Shown: piece by piece, positions 10,351 to 22,900 of the stretch
How the letters are laid out: each line of letters opens with the position of its first letter
Numbering within the stretch: the stretch's first letter is position 1
Origin: Chimonanthus salicifolius
Taxonomy: Eukaryota; Streptophyta; Magnoliopsida; Laurales; Calycanthaceae
Length of the DNA stretch: 64,000 nt
Direction of reading: 5' to 3'
NCBI GenBank assembly: GCA_013350335.1
Contig: CM023540.1
Location: 31,971,175-32,035,174, forward strand
Program-made: the position numbers and the translations under genes
Notes under the pieces: generated by a model
What the model was told of the DNA's origin: nothing
The model's database searches: none
Seen by the model: only the letters and a program-made list of their open reading frames with translations

Positions 10351-12162
10351 GACTAAAAAGTTGCAATGGGCCCTAAACATTCTCTTGCCTGGTTAGAAAC
10401 TCCCATTTTACGTATTTTTCAGATTCATTCGAGATGTATTCCCCTTCTTACTGTATTGTATGTAGCATTAGATTCTTCATATGAAATTATTCTTCGCACT
10501 TATAAAAGAATGAGAATAACCTAATTTATCACAGCAAGTGCCATATTCAAGGAAAATACAAATCTTACTCAAGACTTGTACCCTTATCTACAAGTAGGAA
10601 AAAAAAATATTCCATATCAATTTAGTGATTTGGGTGATCGAGTTCTTTTTCATGCTTCCATCTTAGTATTTGTTCCCTGGAGTTGAGTTGGGGCCTCTCC
10701 TTTAGTATGTTTCCTTGAATTTACTATTATCCTATCCTTTTTAACATACATGATCGGTCTCTCTTGTTTAGAGTTGCCTGAAACAATCCATGGTCAGCCA
10801 ACATAAACCCATGAAACTGACTGCAAAAATCTTGATTAATTCTAAAATCACTGTTATATTTCTTCAACATTTTAAATTTCATAATTACTTTTAAGTTATA
10901 TTTGAATTTAAAAAATACTAAAAAATAAAATAAAACAAAAGGGATGAACCCTGAGCTTGGGCTTCATTCTTTTTATTCCATTCGATGCTTATCATTCTTT
11001 AAACTAAATAGGACCTTGGCTTTCTGGAATCAGACATTAATTATCTCACCACAAAAATAGATTAGCTATCAAGCAAGCAAGCAAACAAGGCCATTCCATT
11101 TGTGGATTAGGTACAAGTACTTAGAATCTGCTTTCTTCTCTAGCCAAAAAGAAACTCCAATAATTAATATTCCATTAAAAAGAATGATATTTATTGGATT
11201 AGTAGGTTTTTTTAATTTCTTGTAGAAGCATAATCATCTCTTTTGGGTTAATTAATGTACCATCCAGCAACAAATGTATCTTGTATCATTTCATTTCCCA
11301 TTTAGAGTAACGAAAAAGAAATATTGACAAAAGGAAGATGGATAAAAAGGATAGAAGATATCATATTGCCAACTCAAAAAAAAAAAAACCTTTTGCCACA
11401 AAGGAGGAGAGGTTCCTAAGTTCTCGTCGTGAGTAACGAGCGATAAAGATTTGATAACGATGTATTTGGATTGAACAATATCATACTCAGATTCGATAGG
11501 ATTTTGAGTTGAACGAATCAACTAGTTTATCTAGTCGAGTTCAAAAACTCACTGAATTATTGGGCTCGATAAGATTTTGAGTCGAATCCGAGTTTCAAAA
11601 CTCAGGAAGAGAGAGTTATTGTTCGATTCTCACTCCACTCAGAGGAGTCACTCTCAGTAAAATTACTCTACATGGTAACATGTTAGGATATAATAGAATC
11701 TATTTATCAAAATTGCTATAAAATGTTTAAAATTATATAAGCAACTGTATGTGTTGGAACATTTTCCTGGAAGATAAAATTGATAGTAATTTAAATATAC
11801 AAGGGTTGATAATGAAATCCATTAAAAAAAAATTCTCTTATTGACCATTGACTGTCTTTTTTTTTACCACCACTTGTGAATTATCATCCTATTAAAAGTA
11901 ACAAGATTGAGAGAACAACGAATCTCATTTGATGTGTGTTAGGGACTCTTATTCTCTGCTTTTGCCTTTATAGGTTTATGTTATTCCATTCAAAGTTCAA
12001 AATGAAGAAAAAATAATTACCAAAATTGATGACATCTGCAGTATGACATCAGGTCTGTGAGCCTCTCTCTCTTTTCTAATTCTTTGGCAAATAAGTTTGT
12101 GGGCCTCATTAAAAATAAGTGGGCCCTCGCAATTATCTACGCTTTTATTATACACTTGTTAG
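10351..12162. other. AT-rich intergenic stretch with a degenerate GAGTC-type repeat
   Basis: No gene seen. About 11400-11610 holds several variants of gattcgataggattttgagt / gagtcgaatccgag / aactca, a degenerate repeat resembling parts of IBR3 intron 2 (about 17770-17990). The rest is featureless. Confidence 0.35.
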
Positions 12163-13358
12163 AATTAATAAATACAATAGGAATAACTACTAATTAAGAA
12201 ATAATTTAAATATATCTAAACAGAAACAACGGCTTGCCGATAATATGAGCATGCAGTTAAGATCACAATAAGGTTCAAGTTAAATTCTTGAGCCCGTTTG
12301 TGTAAACAATAAGGTTCAAGCTTTGAAAGAAACCCATGAAAGTCTCTTGGGTTTTTGGGATCATTTAGCCATTTTTCATTTTCAAAAAAATAATTTGAAA
12401 TTAATTGAAAAAAAAAATTGATGAACTACAAGTAGACCAAATTTGGAACAAAAACTAAATTTTTATCCACTTGATCTTAGTAATCAGAGTCATCATACAT
12501 TTTTAAGAATCATCAATAGAAGAACATCTGGTAATTTTGACCATTAAATTTAAGTGACTAAAATTTGATTTTTGAACTCAAATTCACTTGTATCTAATCA
12601 TATCTACTTCCAATCTGAACACTTAGATTTTAATGGTCTCAAACAGGCATGTTCAAACTTAGTGTTTTTCCAAACAGGTGGACTTATGATTTAACCTACA
12701 CAGTTCGATGGACTTTACACGGATTTAGGGTTTTGTAAAATAAACAGGTTCGAGCTGTTATAGAGAACAGCCCAATCCAACCTCTGCACATGAACACCCC
12801 TAATTAAACATGGACCTTAATTTAGTATAGGGATAAGTTTTATAATCTTGTACTTCTACCTATATTATATTTTTAAAGGACTTCTAAGGCTGCTAAAAGT
12901 ATTCCTATCTCATCATAGACCTAGCCAATCACTGGACCATGTAAATTTTATTGTATTTTCCTCTTTCTTTCTTTCTTTCTTTTTCATTACATCTTAGTTA
13001 CATTGTTTCCGATGAGAGATTTTTTGAGGCATCCTCTCTCCAGATCGGACCTAACAGATAAACATCGAAGATGATTGAACCTCCACAAGCATGGAATCGA
13101 GCATTGAGAACAATATATACGCTATAATGGACCGCATGACCCATATAAAGTTCTAAATATCAATTGTTGGTAGGACCAAAGGAACATATGCCCTTTGAAC
13201 ACAAATAACTTGGATACAAGATAGATATGAAAATGATGATACAATATTCTATCCATTTACTGACCCAACCAACTCAGAACCTCAGAGATAGGAAAGAACC
13301 ACCGAAAGCCAATCCATCTAGCCCTTAATTTCACAAGTGGGTCATCTTGAAAGAGCCC

Positions 13359-13366
13359 TATATAAG
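13359..13366 (+). promoter_or_regulatory. TATA box of the small gene at 13466
   Basis: TATATAAG in the same context as the box at 3401, about 100 bases upstream of the ATG. Confidence 0.6.
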
Positions 13367-13465
13367 TGAATGCCCAATCCTTGAGCCTTGTCAACCAAAA
13401 CCCAGCTTCCAATTACTTCTCTGGTAGTAAAAAAAAAAAAAACCACCTTTGCCTCTGAAATTTTG

Positions 13466-13723
13466 ATGGCATCCCAAGCAGACCTTGCCAAGGTTGGTAG
13501 AGAAGGCTTTGATCTACTTGAAGGGCTCTTCCCGGCCCCGAAGAAAAGGGCTGCACCACCCCTTCAAGTTCAAGCCTGCGCGCATGCTCCAACCCGCGGC
13601 CGGACGGTGTTAATGCCTCCTCCCAAGACTGAAACCTATGATGGCAACATCGAGTTCAACGTACACACTTATAAGGTGTACAGGCATCGGAGTGTGGTTT
13701 CAGTATATCAAATTCCATCTTAA
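13466..13723 (+). CDS. Small unrecognised plant protein (85 aa), right duplicate
   Basis: Single-exon frame of 85 residues from the first ATG after a TATA box. It has GREGFDLLEGLFPAPKKRAAPP near the N-terminus, a PPPKTETYDGNIEFNVHTYKV block and a basic aromatic tail ending YQIPS. This is probably the ancestral form, since the left copy lacks six residues cleanly at LEGLFP. There is no signal peptide, transmembrane segment or catalytic motif. The upstream region is conserved between copies for well over 1 kb. It lies about 3.2 kb upstream of IBR3 on the same strand. Function unknown; a small stress- or development-responsive protein is only a guess. Confidence 0.55.
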   Translation: MASQADLAKVGREGFDLLEGLFPAPKKRAAPPLQVQACAHAPTRGRTVLMPPPKTETYDGNIEFNVHTYKVYRHRSVVSVYQIPS

Positions 13724-14329
13724 GAAATTATGTGATTACATGATATCATCATCATCGTCATCATCATCATCAACTACTTTTACGTATAAAATTAGCATCT
13801 TTTATATTTCTTTTGTGAATAATCCAGTCCTTTCTTGTGCGAAATTTATTATATCAGCACAAGGGAAGTGATTGTAAGTTTCTAGCTTAGTCCTTCAATC
13901 AATGTAATGTTCTGTATCTATTATAGTATCTGTATTCAGTATGCTTTCTATGTGCAACCATGACTTGGACTTCTCTCTTAAGGTTTTTCTTTTATGGGTC
14001 AGATTCAAAATTAAAAGTTTGACAGGCAACTAATGCCCGCCTTTGTTTGATATGTTCATTCAGTATTAATTAATACAAACTACAACTATACCAAAGCAGA
14101 AAGGCCACTATAGAAAGCTAGAAGTAGCTTATAGAGTAGTCAGCCTAACCAAAGCCTCACTTTCGTATAAATTTACTCAACTTAATAGAATTTCAAGTAA
14201 AGTGTGTCAACAAGTTTGTATGACTCAACTTGATCCAATTTAACCTATTCTATGTTGATCTCACCGTTGAATTGATACCTAAATAAAACCACCTTATTTT
14301 TATCGTTGGTTTTTAGACCCTTCAAAAGT

Positions 14330-15127
14330 CTGGCTTTTGAAATCCAATAGATCTATTTTTTTTACTGAGAAGCATCAGTCTATAAATACCTTTGAATGGA
14401 TCTAACCCACCCAAGCCCACCTTTGTAATCTCACAAGGGGTGAACCTATTTAATAGTATATGTTTGATAAGGATCTCATCTAGGTTCATAATGCATTTAT
14501 CTCCATGAAATGACCACGTGCAAACTGGTATATGGCTTATCATGCCGAATACTAGGTATAGGGTCTACTAAATGGAGTAGTGATGGGTAATTTCGTGTAT
14601 CTTTGGGATTACTCTCACCTTCAATACAGGTGAGGATTAGCAAGGTACTTTGAGTCAACCCAGTATGTCCACATACTGACCTTACCAGAAACAATGGCCA
14701 AGGCCTGTTTAAGCAAACATGCAGTACTCATTGGAGCAACCAACCTGATACCAAGCCCACCAAGCTCTTTAGGCAGTAAATTTTGACCCAGCAGACAGTA
14801 TAGGGATTTCGTTGCATAGGAGTAGATCTCCAGAGAAAGTTTCTCTTCAATTTTCTCAATGTTCTTGACACACTTGTTGGGCAGAAGAAAGCAGTTGGAC
14901 CGAAGAATCTGAAGAGAGGGTATGGTGGACTTTAGAAGCCCAGCATGGCCCACAAAAGAAAGCAACTTCGATCTCCAACTATCCAGCTTCAAAGATATCT
15001 TTTTATCAATAAGATCACCAAGGTAAAAAGCCCATTTGAGCCAGCCACGGAATAATGGCAGCCCAAGATACTTAATTGGAAAACAACCCAGGCCCATAAA
15101 AGAGCAGTAGGTTTTATAAAAGTTCAC
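14330..15127 (-). mobile_element. LINE reverse-transcriptase remnant, antisense (longer copy)
   Basis: The minus-strand translation from 15127 includes FMGLGCFPIKYLGLPLFRGW, which matches the conserved F-P-x-x-Y-L-G-L-P-L motif of plant LINE reverse transcriptases, followed by DKKISLKLDSWRSKLLSFVGHAGLLKST and ELGGLGIRLVAP. Further LINE-like pieces continue in other frames to about 14330. Stops and frameshifts make it non-functional. It predates the segmental duplication because both copies carry it. Confidence 0.8.
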
Positions 15128-16905
15128 ACCTCTAAGCCAGAAAAATTTGCCACCGCAAGTAAAGAAGTTCCTGAGAAAAATACAAAAATAAGAAAAAACA
15201 GAAAACCAATTATCAAGATATTTTTATTCAAAAATATCCAAAAATTCTGAAAAAATAGAAAACAAATATTAGCAAACATTTAATATGAAAGTCATATTCT
15301 CTAGTGTCCCATAATTACTTTTTTTTCCATTACAAATTATGGAATTTTCATAAAAAAATTATTTTCATTTAGTTGATCCTAATAATTAGATATTTATTTA
15401 ATAATTTTAATTTGATCTTACAAATTAATAATTTAGATAATTTAATAGAGCCATTTTCATAGGCGAAAGCATAATCTCGCTTTAGAGACGTGCACGTCAT
15501 GGTTTTTCTCCACAGAATAATCTAACTTCGAGTCACAAATTTTCATTTTAATTAAAATTTAATTTATAATATATAATGCTTTATAAAAATAAACTGAATT
15601 ATGACTTCCTGACATTTTTATCATAAAAAATTATTTAGAGATCTTTATCTATTTGATCTAAACAAATAAAATAGATAGTTAAAGAAATTATTTTAATGCT
15701 TTATTTTATTTAATTAAAATCTAATGACTAAATATTTAATAAGTAATTTTTTTAAAAAAAAATCTATATCAATAATTATTTCTTATATTTTATAAGGTCA
15801 TCAAACCCTACATTCTCAAATACTCTATAATTTAAAATTAAATAATGAAAAATCATCGAAAGACGTCTAAAAGTTAGAATTTGACTAACAAAATGGATAA
15901 TTTGGGCCCCGCCCACTTATGGAATTTGTGTCTTGAAATCTCCTTTCTCTATTCAGTAGTTTGTAATATTCTTAATTATTATTTTAATTAACTTTAGATC
16001 TTTATACTTAGGATGTTTAAATAGTTAATGTTGATGTGAATAAAATGATTGAACACTTGACAAGAGCAAGAGAAGGAATTATCAACTAAAAAGACATGAA
16101 ATACTGTAATTATAAATTATTTATAACTATGCCATTAGAGGTAAATTAAATGAAAATATATATAAAAAAAAAAAGTAAAACTCACAGGCTTATTAATTAA
16201 TAAAGACAAAATTTTAATAATACTCATCTTTAAATCCTAGAACTTCATGACTATAATTATTCATAGAATGAATTATTCAGGAAGATTATTAAAAAATTAG
16301 TAAGATTAAAATAAATCGCACCAATTATAATTTAAATCACCTTCTCAAGTGGCCAGAAAAACATTAATTTATGTTGGTGGTTATCAAGATCTTCATTTTC
16401 ATGTTATTAAAATTATATCTCTATTCTTATAAATTTATAAATAATTTTGAAGAGTTTAATACATGAGCTAAATCCCACATTATCGTATAGATAGAAAGAT
16501 TACGATAAATGTAATATAATTTAAAAGAGTTTTTTATTATTATTTTGTCATCATGATACTATGAATTGAGTTAAGAAAAATCATTGACTTGTCATAATCA
16601 AATTCCAATTTTTAAAGTCACAAGATTAAAATGATAAATAAATCAAATTTTATTTAATCAATGTTTATTCAATTTTAAACAAAAAATCTCTCGTTGCACG
16701 AAGTCATCATTTACCAATTCAATCCAATAATTAATTCTCCTAATCCATTCTGATCCTGGTTCGTCTTTCCCAGAAGAAAAGAATTACCGTCCCAGGCGGA
16801 AAACCCGAATGAGTTCTATTTTAACAAGGAAAAAGCTCCTCTATAATTTCACTCACAGGTACTAGCTCTTATCTTGCTCACAGATCAGATTGCAGAACGA
16901 TTTCC

Positions 16906-19900
16906 ATGGCGATTCGAACATCAGATCTTTTGGCAAGCGTAAACGCAGCTATTGAACTCAATGAGGAAGCCCTGCTCCGCTACGCTAAGGCGGAAGTCCA
17001 CGGCTTCCCTCAATCTCCTTCCAAATTCTCTGTTTTTCAGGTTCGATTCGGTTTTTTTCTTTTTCTTTCTCTATCCATTTTCTTAGAAGCCGCAGACTTT
17101 TTTCTTTTCTTTTTTTAACTGTTTTTTGGTTGTTGATGATGGGCAGTTTGGGCACGGGCAGTCGAATCCGACTTTCCTAGTAGAAGCTGGTTCTGAAGCA
17201 ACGGTTAAACGGTATGTGTTGAGAAAGAAACCATCGGGGAAGATATTGGAGTCTGCTCATGCCATTGAAAGGGAATTTCAGGTTTATTTTGAATTCTGAA
17301 CAGACCCATGTTTTAAATTTTGAATTAGTTCAGGTTACAGTGATCCACCAAAAAGAAAAGATTGGATCTTTATGCGTCTTTACATGGTTTTTTCCTTCTT
17401 TTCTATTTTTGCCATGATTGAGGGCTTTTTGGTAGATGGAAGGCTTCTTCCAAAGACAAAAAAATTCCAAAGAGTTGCCCTGCAATTAACTTCTTAAGTA
17501 AAGTTCACTTCTTTCTTATACAAAGGCGAGTTCCTTATTACACACTGAGCCGTTAAAAAATATAGACAAGTCCAGAAACATTCTTCGGGTGTTCACCCAA
17601 AAAAAAAAGTGTAACCAAATGTCTGCAATGATTCTCTTTAACAATTTGATCATTGTTTGTATTGCCTCCAGATGTGTAAATTATATCTATATAGATTTAA
17701 ATACCTTCCAGGTTGAGGAAAGTTGATTTGTTGTTGTTATTGTTGGCTTCACAGCAACGTCTGCAAGGTTTTAAATATTGGATTCCAGTAACTGACTCAG
17801 TAGTGGTAGTCTCTAATCAGAGTTTGAGTCACATTGGCTAAACGAGAAAGTAATGGACTGAAAATCAGTAAAGATCAGACGAAAATGACCAAGTCCCAAC
17901 CATATGGACTGAGTATGTACCTATTTGTATCAACAAAGTCTGAGTCGTATTAGCCAAGTCTACTCGAACTTAGCTAATTTTTAAAATGTTGATTGTCCGG
18001 TAGGCTTAATGAAAATAGTACTCGGTTCCTCGCAAGGTTAATCCCAGGACACAACTCCCCTAGTAGGTGATGGCTAACCAGCTAATTACTTCAGTGATGA
18101 ATGCTGGATTCTTTAAAAAAATGAAGCTGTTTGGTGATTTTAATCGTGTGCAATTTTCTGAATAAAATATATTATTGTTAATGTGAATGGCATGTTCTGC
18201 ATGGCATATTTGTTACTACATGTGTAAGAAAAGTAGCATGCATCTCTAACAACTGTTTTTGCATCCATCTGTACCTATATCTATGATTGTTCTTTGAGAT
18301 CTTATATTTTACAGAAAAATAATGTAATTGAATGTCCTTTTTAGATGTTATTCACCTGTAATCTTAATCTTGAGCAATTTATCTTTCTATTATATCCATG
18401 TAGTTTGAATGGAATATTTTTTATCTTGAAGGCGACTAAGATCTATATTGCTTGTCTTTATCAGAATGGTTTTCACATTGTTTTGTAATTATTGTTATTG
18501 CTATCATCATTGTTCACATGTAGAAAAAGAAAAAGAAAATGATTTCTTTTTCTCAATTGGATATGGTTTATGAGCTTGTCTAGATTCTGCTGGGTTACAA
18601 TTTTATTTCTGCTTCATCAACTTCATCTTGTCTGTTTGTCTTGGCATAGATGGATGCATGTCTTTTAGTACATTATTTCATTGGTGATTAACACATTTTC
18701 TGTCACTTCATTAGCTACATATCTAGAGCAGGTTACTTGGATCTAAGTAGGTGGAAAAGTTGCCTTTCTGTTTTGAGTTTTAAAACTTTTTGATACTACA
18801 GGTTCTCAAGGCATTAGGTGTTCATACGCAAGTCCCTGTTCCTAAGGTCTTTTGCCTATGCACTGATGTTAGTGTCATTGGAACTGCTTTCTACATTATG
18901 GAGTTTTTGGATGGACGGATATTTGTAGATCCAGCTCTGCCGGTATGATATTACATTTGAATGTTTCTGAATAGTGACCTTTGAAGTTTTGTGGCTTAAA
19001 TATTTAGTGGTATCATTCATTCATTTTCATTGTATGAAGGCCATGGCATATGTATTTGGTATATTTATCAAATATTATACTTTTAGTATGTGCCAGGCCA
19101 GGACAGAGAAGAAAATTCTCTTCAGGCTGGTCCTTGCTTGTGTGTAAAGTTGATCTATTTGAACCCACATCTTAGCAGTTTTCCCCCTCTTACTCATTGT
19201 GATCAGGGAATCGATCGAATGCAGAGGAAGTCCATATATTTTGCAGCTTCCGAGACTCTTGCTTCTCTGCACAGAATTGATGCAGATGCCATTGGATTAG
19301 GGAAATATGGGCGGCGTGACAACTACTGTAAGAGGCAGGTGAGTGAATTTTATGCAGATTAAAGCTTATTCTTTCTGATTAATTATCCATTTTGGTTGTG
19401 GAGAGGAAAAAGGCTTCTTTTTTTTCTGATATTCATTTGTATTAATTTTCTTATTCTTGTACATATGTCTGTGGGAATATGTTGACATCTTACCATGAAT
19501 GGGAAATTCAGGTAATGACAAATCTTAATGTGCTTTAGGTAGAACGGTGGGCAAAACAGTATCTCGCTTCAACTGGGGAGGGTAAACCTGAGCGGAATCC
19601 AAGGATGCTACAATTGGTTGATTGGTTGAGGAAACAAGTTCCTCTTGAAGATTCTTTGGGATCATCAGGAACTGGCATTGTTCATGGTGACTTTCGACTT
19701 GATAATCTAGTGTTCCATCCCATTGAGGTGAGGGATTGGGAGCATTCTTTAGTAATTGTTTCAACTACATATGATTTATCAATCAATCAATAATTGATTA
19801 TCCTAAAATTTCTTTCTTTTGAATTTCATCATTGAGATTTACGTAATCTATGCCTCTATATGCTATACTACCTCAAATCTAAACAAGTGGATTTGTTTCT

Positions 19901-22900
19901 TGCTTTTTTTAAGTGAATTTGTTACTTTGAGAAGTAGATTTATGTGCAAATACGGATGATAAATGGTGCAAATATTTATGTGTAGAATATAATAGGAAAA
20001 GGTGAAGTATCCTGTGTTCTCGTTTATTCTCTTTTCCCTGAAACTCACAAGTAAAATAAGATAATATAACTCATCCAAAGGATTGGTGTGGAATCCTGTC
20101 ACAACAGTTGAGTTGTCTTTCATCTCCAAGTTCACTAGTTGAAGGGCAGAGTTTCTCTTTCTAGATACTCTGTGTTTTATTTTTTTTCTTTTATTGTTTT
20201 CTTGAAAAAACCTTTTTATTTGTTGCTTTCGGTTCACATGAAACTGCACATTTTCAATAATTCTAAGCTATGTAAAAGTTTCCATACAAAATTCCCCTTA
20301 CAATGACTCTTACTGTGAAAAATGGGCAAGAAATAAATTTCTATCTAAACAATTTAAAAAAATGTTAGTTACAGATCTAACGATTAATGAGTTACTCTTC
20401 TTGTTGCAGGACCGAGTAATTGGTATTCTTGATTGGGAATTGTCAACCCTTGGAAATCAAATGTGTGATGTGGCATATAACTGCATGGTATTTATTATTT
20501 TCAAATCTTTTCAATATGCTTTCTTATATTGATTTCAAATCCATGGTATGATGTTTTTCTAAATGATATAATATTAAGTAATTGGTATGGCAAGAAATCA
20601 ATTCTATAGTAAGTGGAGGAAAGCCTTTGATATAAAGGGTTTAATCATTAGTAGAACAAAGGACGAAGTATGTGGACTATACTTAGTGCAATGGAGAATA
20701 GGGAGATTAATTGGATTAAAATTGAAAATGACTTAGCATCACATTAAACAGCTAAACCAGAGCATCATGTTCAGACATTCCCAGTTGGATGGGAGAGAGG
20801 GGTGGGCTTAATTATAACAAAAGTAGCAAAGTATTTTGTGATAAAAAGGTTCCAAGTTGATTAAAGAGGCAATTTTATAAAATTGTTATCAAACTAACAA
20901 TGCTTTATAAAGCAGAATGTTGGCGATGTAAAAACTGACAAGTAGACAAGTTAATGGTAACAAAGATGCACAATGTAAGGTGGATGTGTGAGTGAGATAA
21001 AAGATAGAAGTAGAAACGACCACAATTAGAAATTGTCACATAATAGATGGAAGAGTAGAACTCAAAAGGTTAACCACAAATAGGATAGAGAACTGGATGT
21101 TGATTGTGATAATGATGATGATATTGATCTGAAATCAAATTTCTTTTTTTTTCTTTTTATTTTATAATGGCCTGGCATTCATATTTTAGTGTTTGATTCC
21201 ATTTGTATTAACATTTTTTTCCTCATTCCTTTTTTTTTTTGCATTCTTAGGCTCTTCATTGGTAGTTTTTGTTTCCTTAGTTTTAAATCTCTTTTCCATT
21301 CTTTTCCTTTTGCAATCTAGTGATTAAGGATCTAGGCCTTTCATGTCATGCCTTTACGTGGATGGATATTATATGTTCTTAATCTGCACTACTTCCATTT
21401 TCATTAATTTGAATCGGTAATCCTTTGTTTACCTCTCTTATGTGGGATAATTTTTAAATTTGTAATCATTGACCTTTGCAAACTCTCTCTTTTCATTGGA
21501 TTTTGGCATTTAATGATTAAGTTCTAACATTTGTTATCATTGAGCCTCATACTTTTGGTAATCTAGCAGTTTCTATTTTCCATTTCTTTAAGCTATCAGT
21601 TGGAAACTTCCTCTTCTCTCTCTCAGTAACTCTTTTTTTCCCTCCTAAACTTTCATGGGAATATGTGCATGTGTATGGTTCCTCATATGGATGGATTCGT
21701 TTCAAGTTCTTCGGTGGCTTTCTTGCACATAAATTTTCTTTCTCCATTAGCAAGATTTTATTTACAAGAAGTGAATAGACAATGGAATTATGTTGAACAA
21801 GGAAATAGATGACAGCATGAATGCAAGGATGAGTAAAAATAAATAAAAATATTTTCCATTTTCAAAAAATGTCTTTTTAGGCAGATATTAGTTGATAGTT
21901 TCAATATATAGACGTTCTTACTGTCAATCTTTGACCTTCTATGTGGGTATCATTGAAAATTGCCTTAACAATGCCAAAGGTTAGTAATATCCTTGAATGA
22001 GTTACAGTTAGAAATTGATAATTGATTACTTTATCCGGCAGCCTTACATTGTGGACCTAAGGTTGGAGGATGGCGAAGCCTTTGACGGATTTGAATTTAA
22101 TCACATTCCTGAAGGAATTCCTTCTCAAGCTGAATATCTGGCTGGATACTGCTCTGCAGCAGTAAGTATCATTGTGTCTGGGCTGATTGGACTTTTGTTC
22201 CTTATGTATTCAGTATACTTTTGCATTACTGTTGGTTTTGTTAAGATTCCCTGAACTTTTCTGTGATTTCCTTTTTGCTTAAATCAGGGAAAGGCATGGC
22301 CAGTTGCAGATTGGAAGTTCTACATTGCTTTCTCCCTGTTTCGCGGAGCATCCATATTTGCGGGGGTGTATCATAGATGGATTCTGGTACATCCTTTACT
22401 CATCAAGGAAGTGCAGTGGCTTGGCATTTTTGTATTAGTAGTATCTTGTTATTATTATTATTATTATTATTACTTAATTTGTGACCATCACCAATATGAG
22501 TTTTTAGGTGTCTACCTTTTAAAAAGGAAAGAGAGCAGTTCAGTTCCTCCATACTAATTTTTACTGCGTTACACTTAGGGTAATGCCTCAGGGGGTAAGC
22601 GTGCCCAGCATACGGGGAAACTGGCTAATGTTTTGATTGATTCAGCATGGAGATTTATCAATCGAGCATCTGTACTTCCTGACCAGCCTCCCTCTGGTAT
22701 GTTGTTAACCGTTTTAATAGTAGCTACACCGATCTATCTGCCTGTTGTCTTTCTATTTGTTTGTCTGTCACTCCATCTATCTTCTTTCTATTTGTATGTT
22801 CATCTATCTATCTAAAGGGACCAATTGCTATTATGCCTGGAAGGGGGCATAGTTAGTTCAACAGAAGCAGAACGGTTGTTCATTAGTTAATAGTTCTGAA

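Larger units (their letters stand above)
12163..17543 (+). repeat. Segmental duplication, right copy
   Basis: Partner of 2062-6625. It holds the longer version of the small gene, a longer antisense LINE remnant and the true 5' end of the IBR3 gene including 338 bp upstream of its start that the left copy lacks (16508-16845). Homology ends inside IBR3 intron 2. Confidence 0.9.

Noticed and set aside
13740..13775. Regular short spacing of atc/gtc units that could suggest an array.
   Set aside because: It is a plain trinucleotide microsatellite in the 3' region of the small gene; no CRISPR-like structure, and none is expected in a plant.
16508..16845. Possibility that the 338-bp difference is an insertion in the right copy.
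   Set aside because: No target duplication or element ends are visible, and a microhomology-type junction in the left copy favours deletion there; not proven.
19863..20249. 128-codon minus-strand open frame.
   Set aside because: It lies in IBR3 intron 5 with AT-rich composition and no family features.
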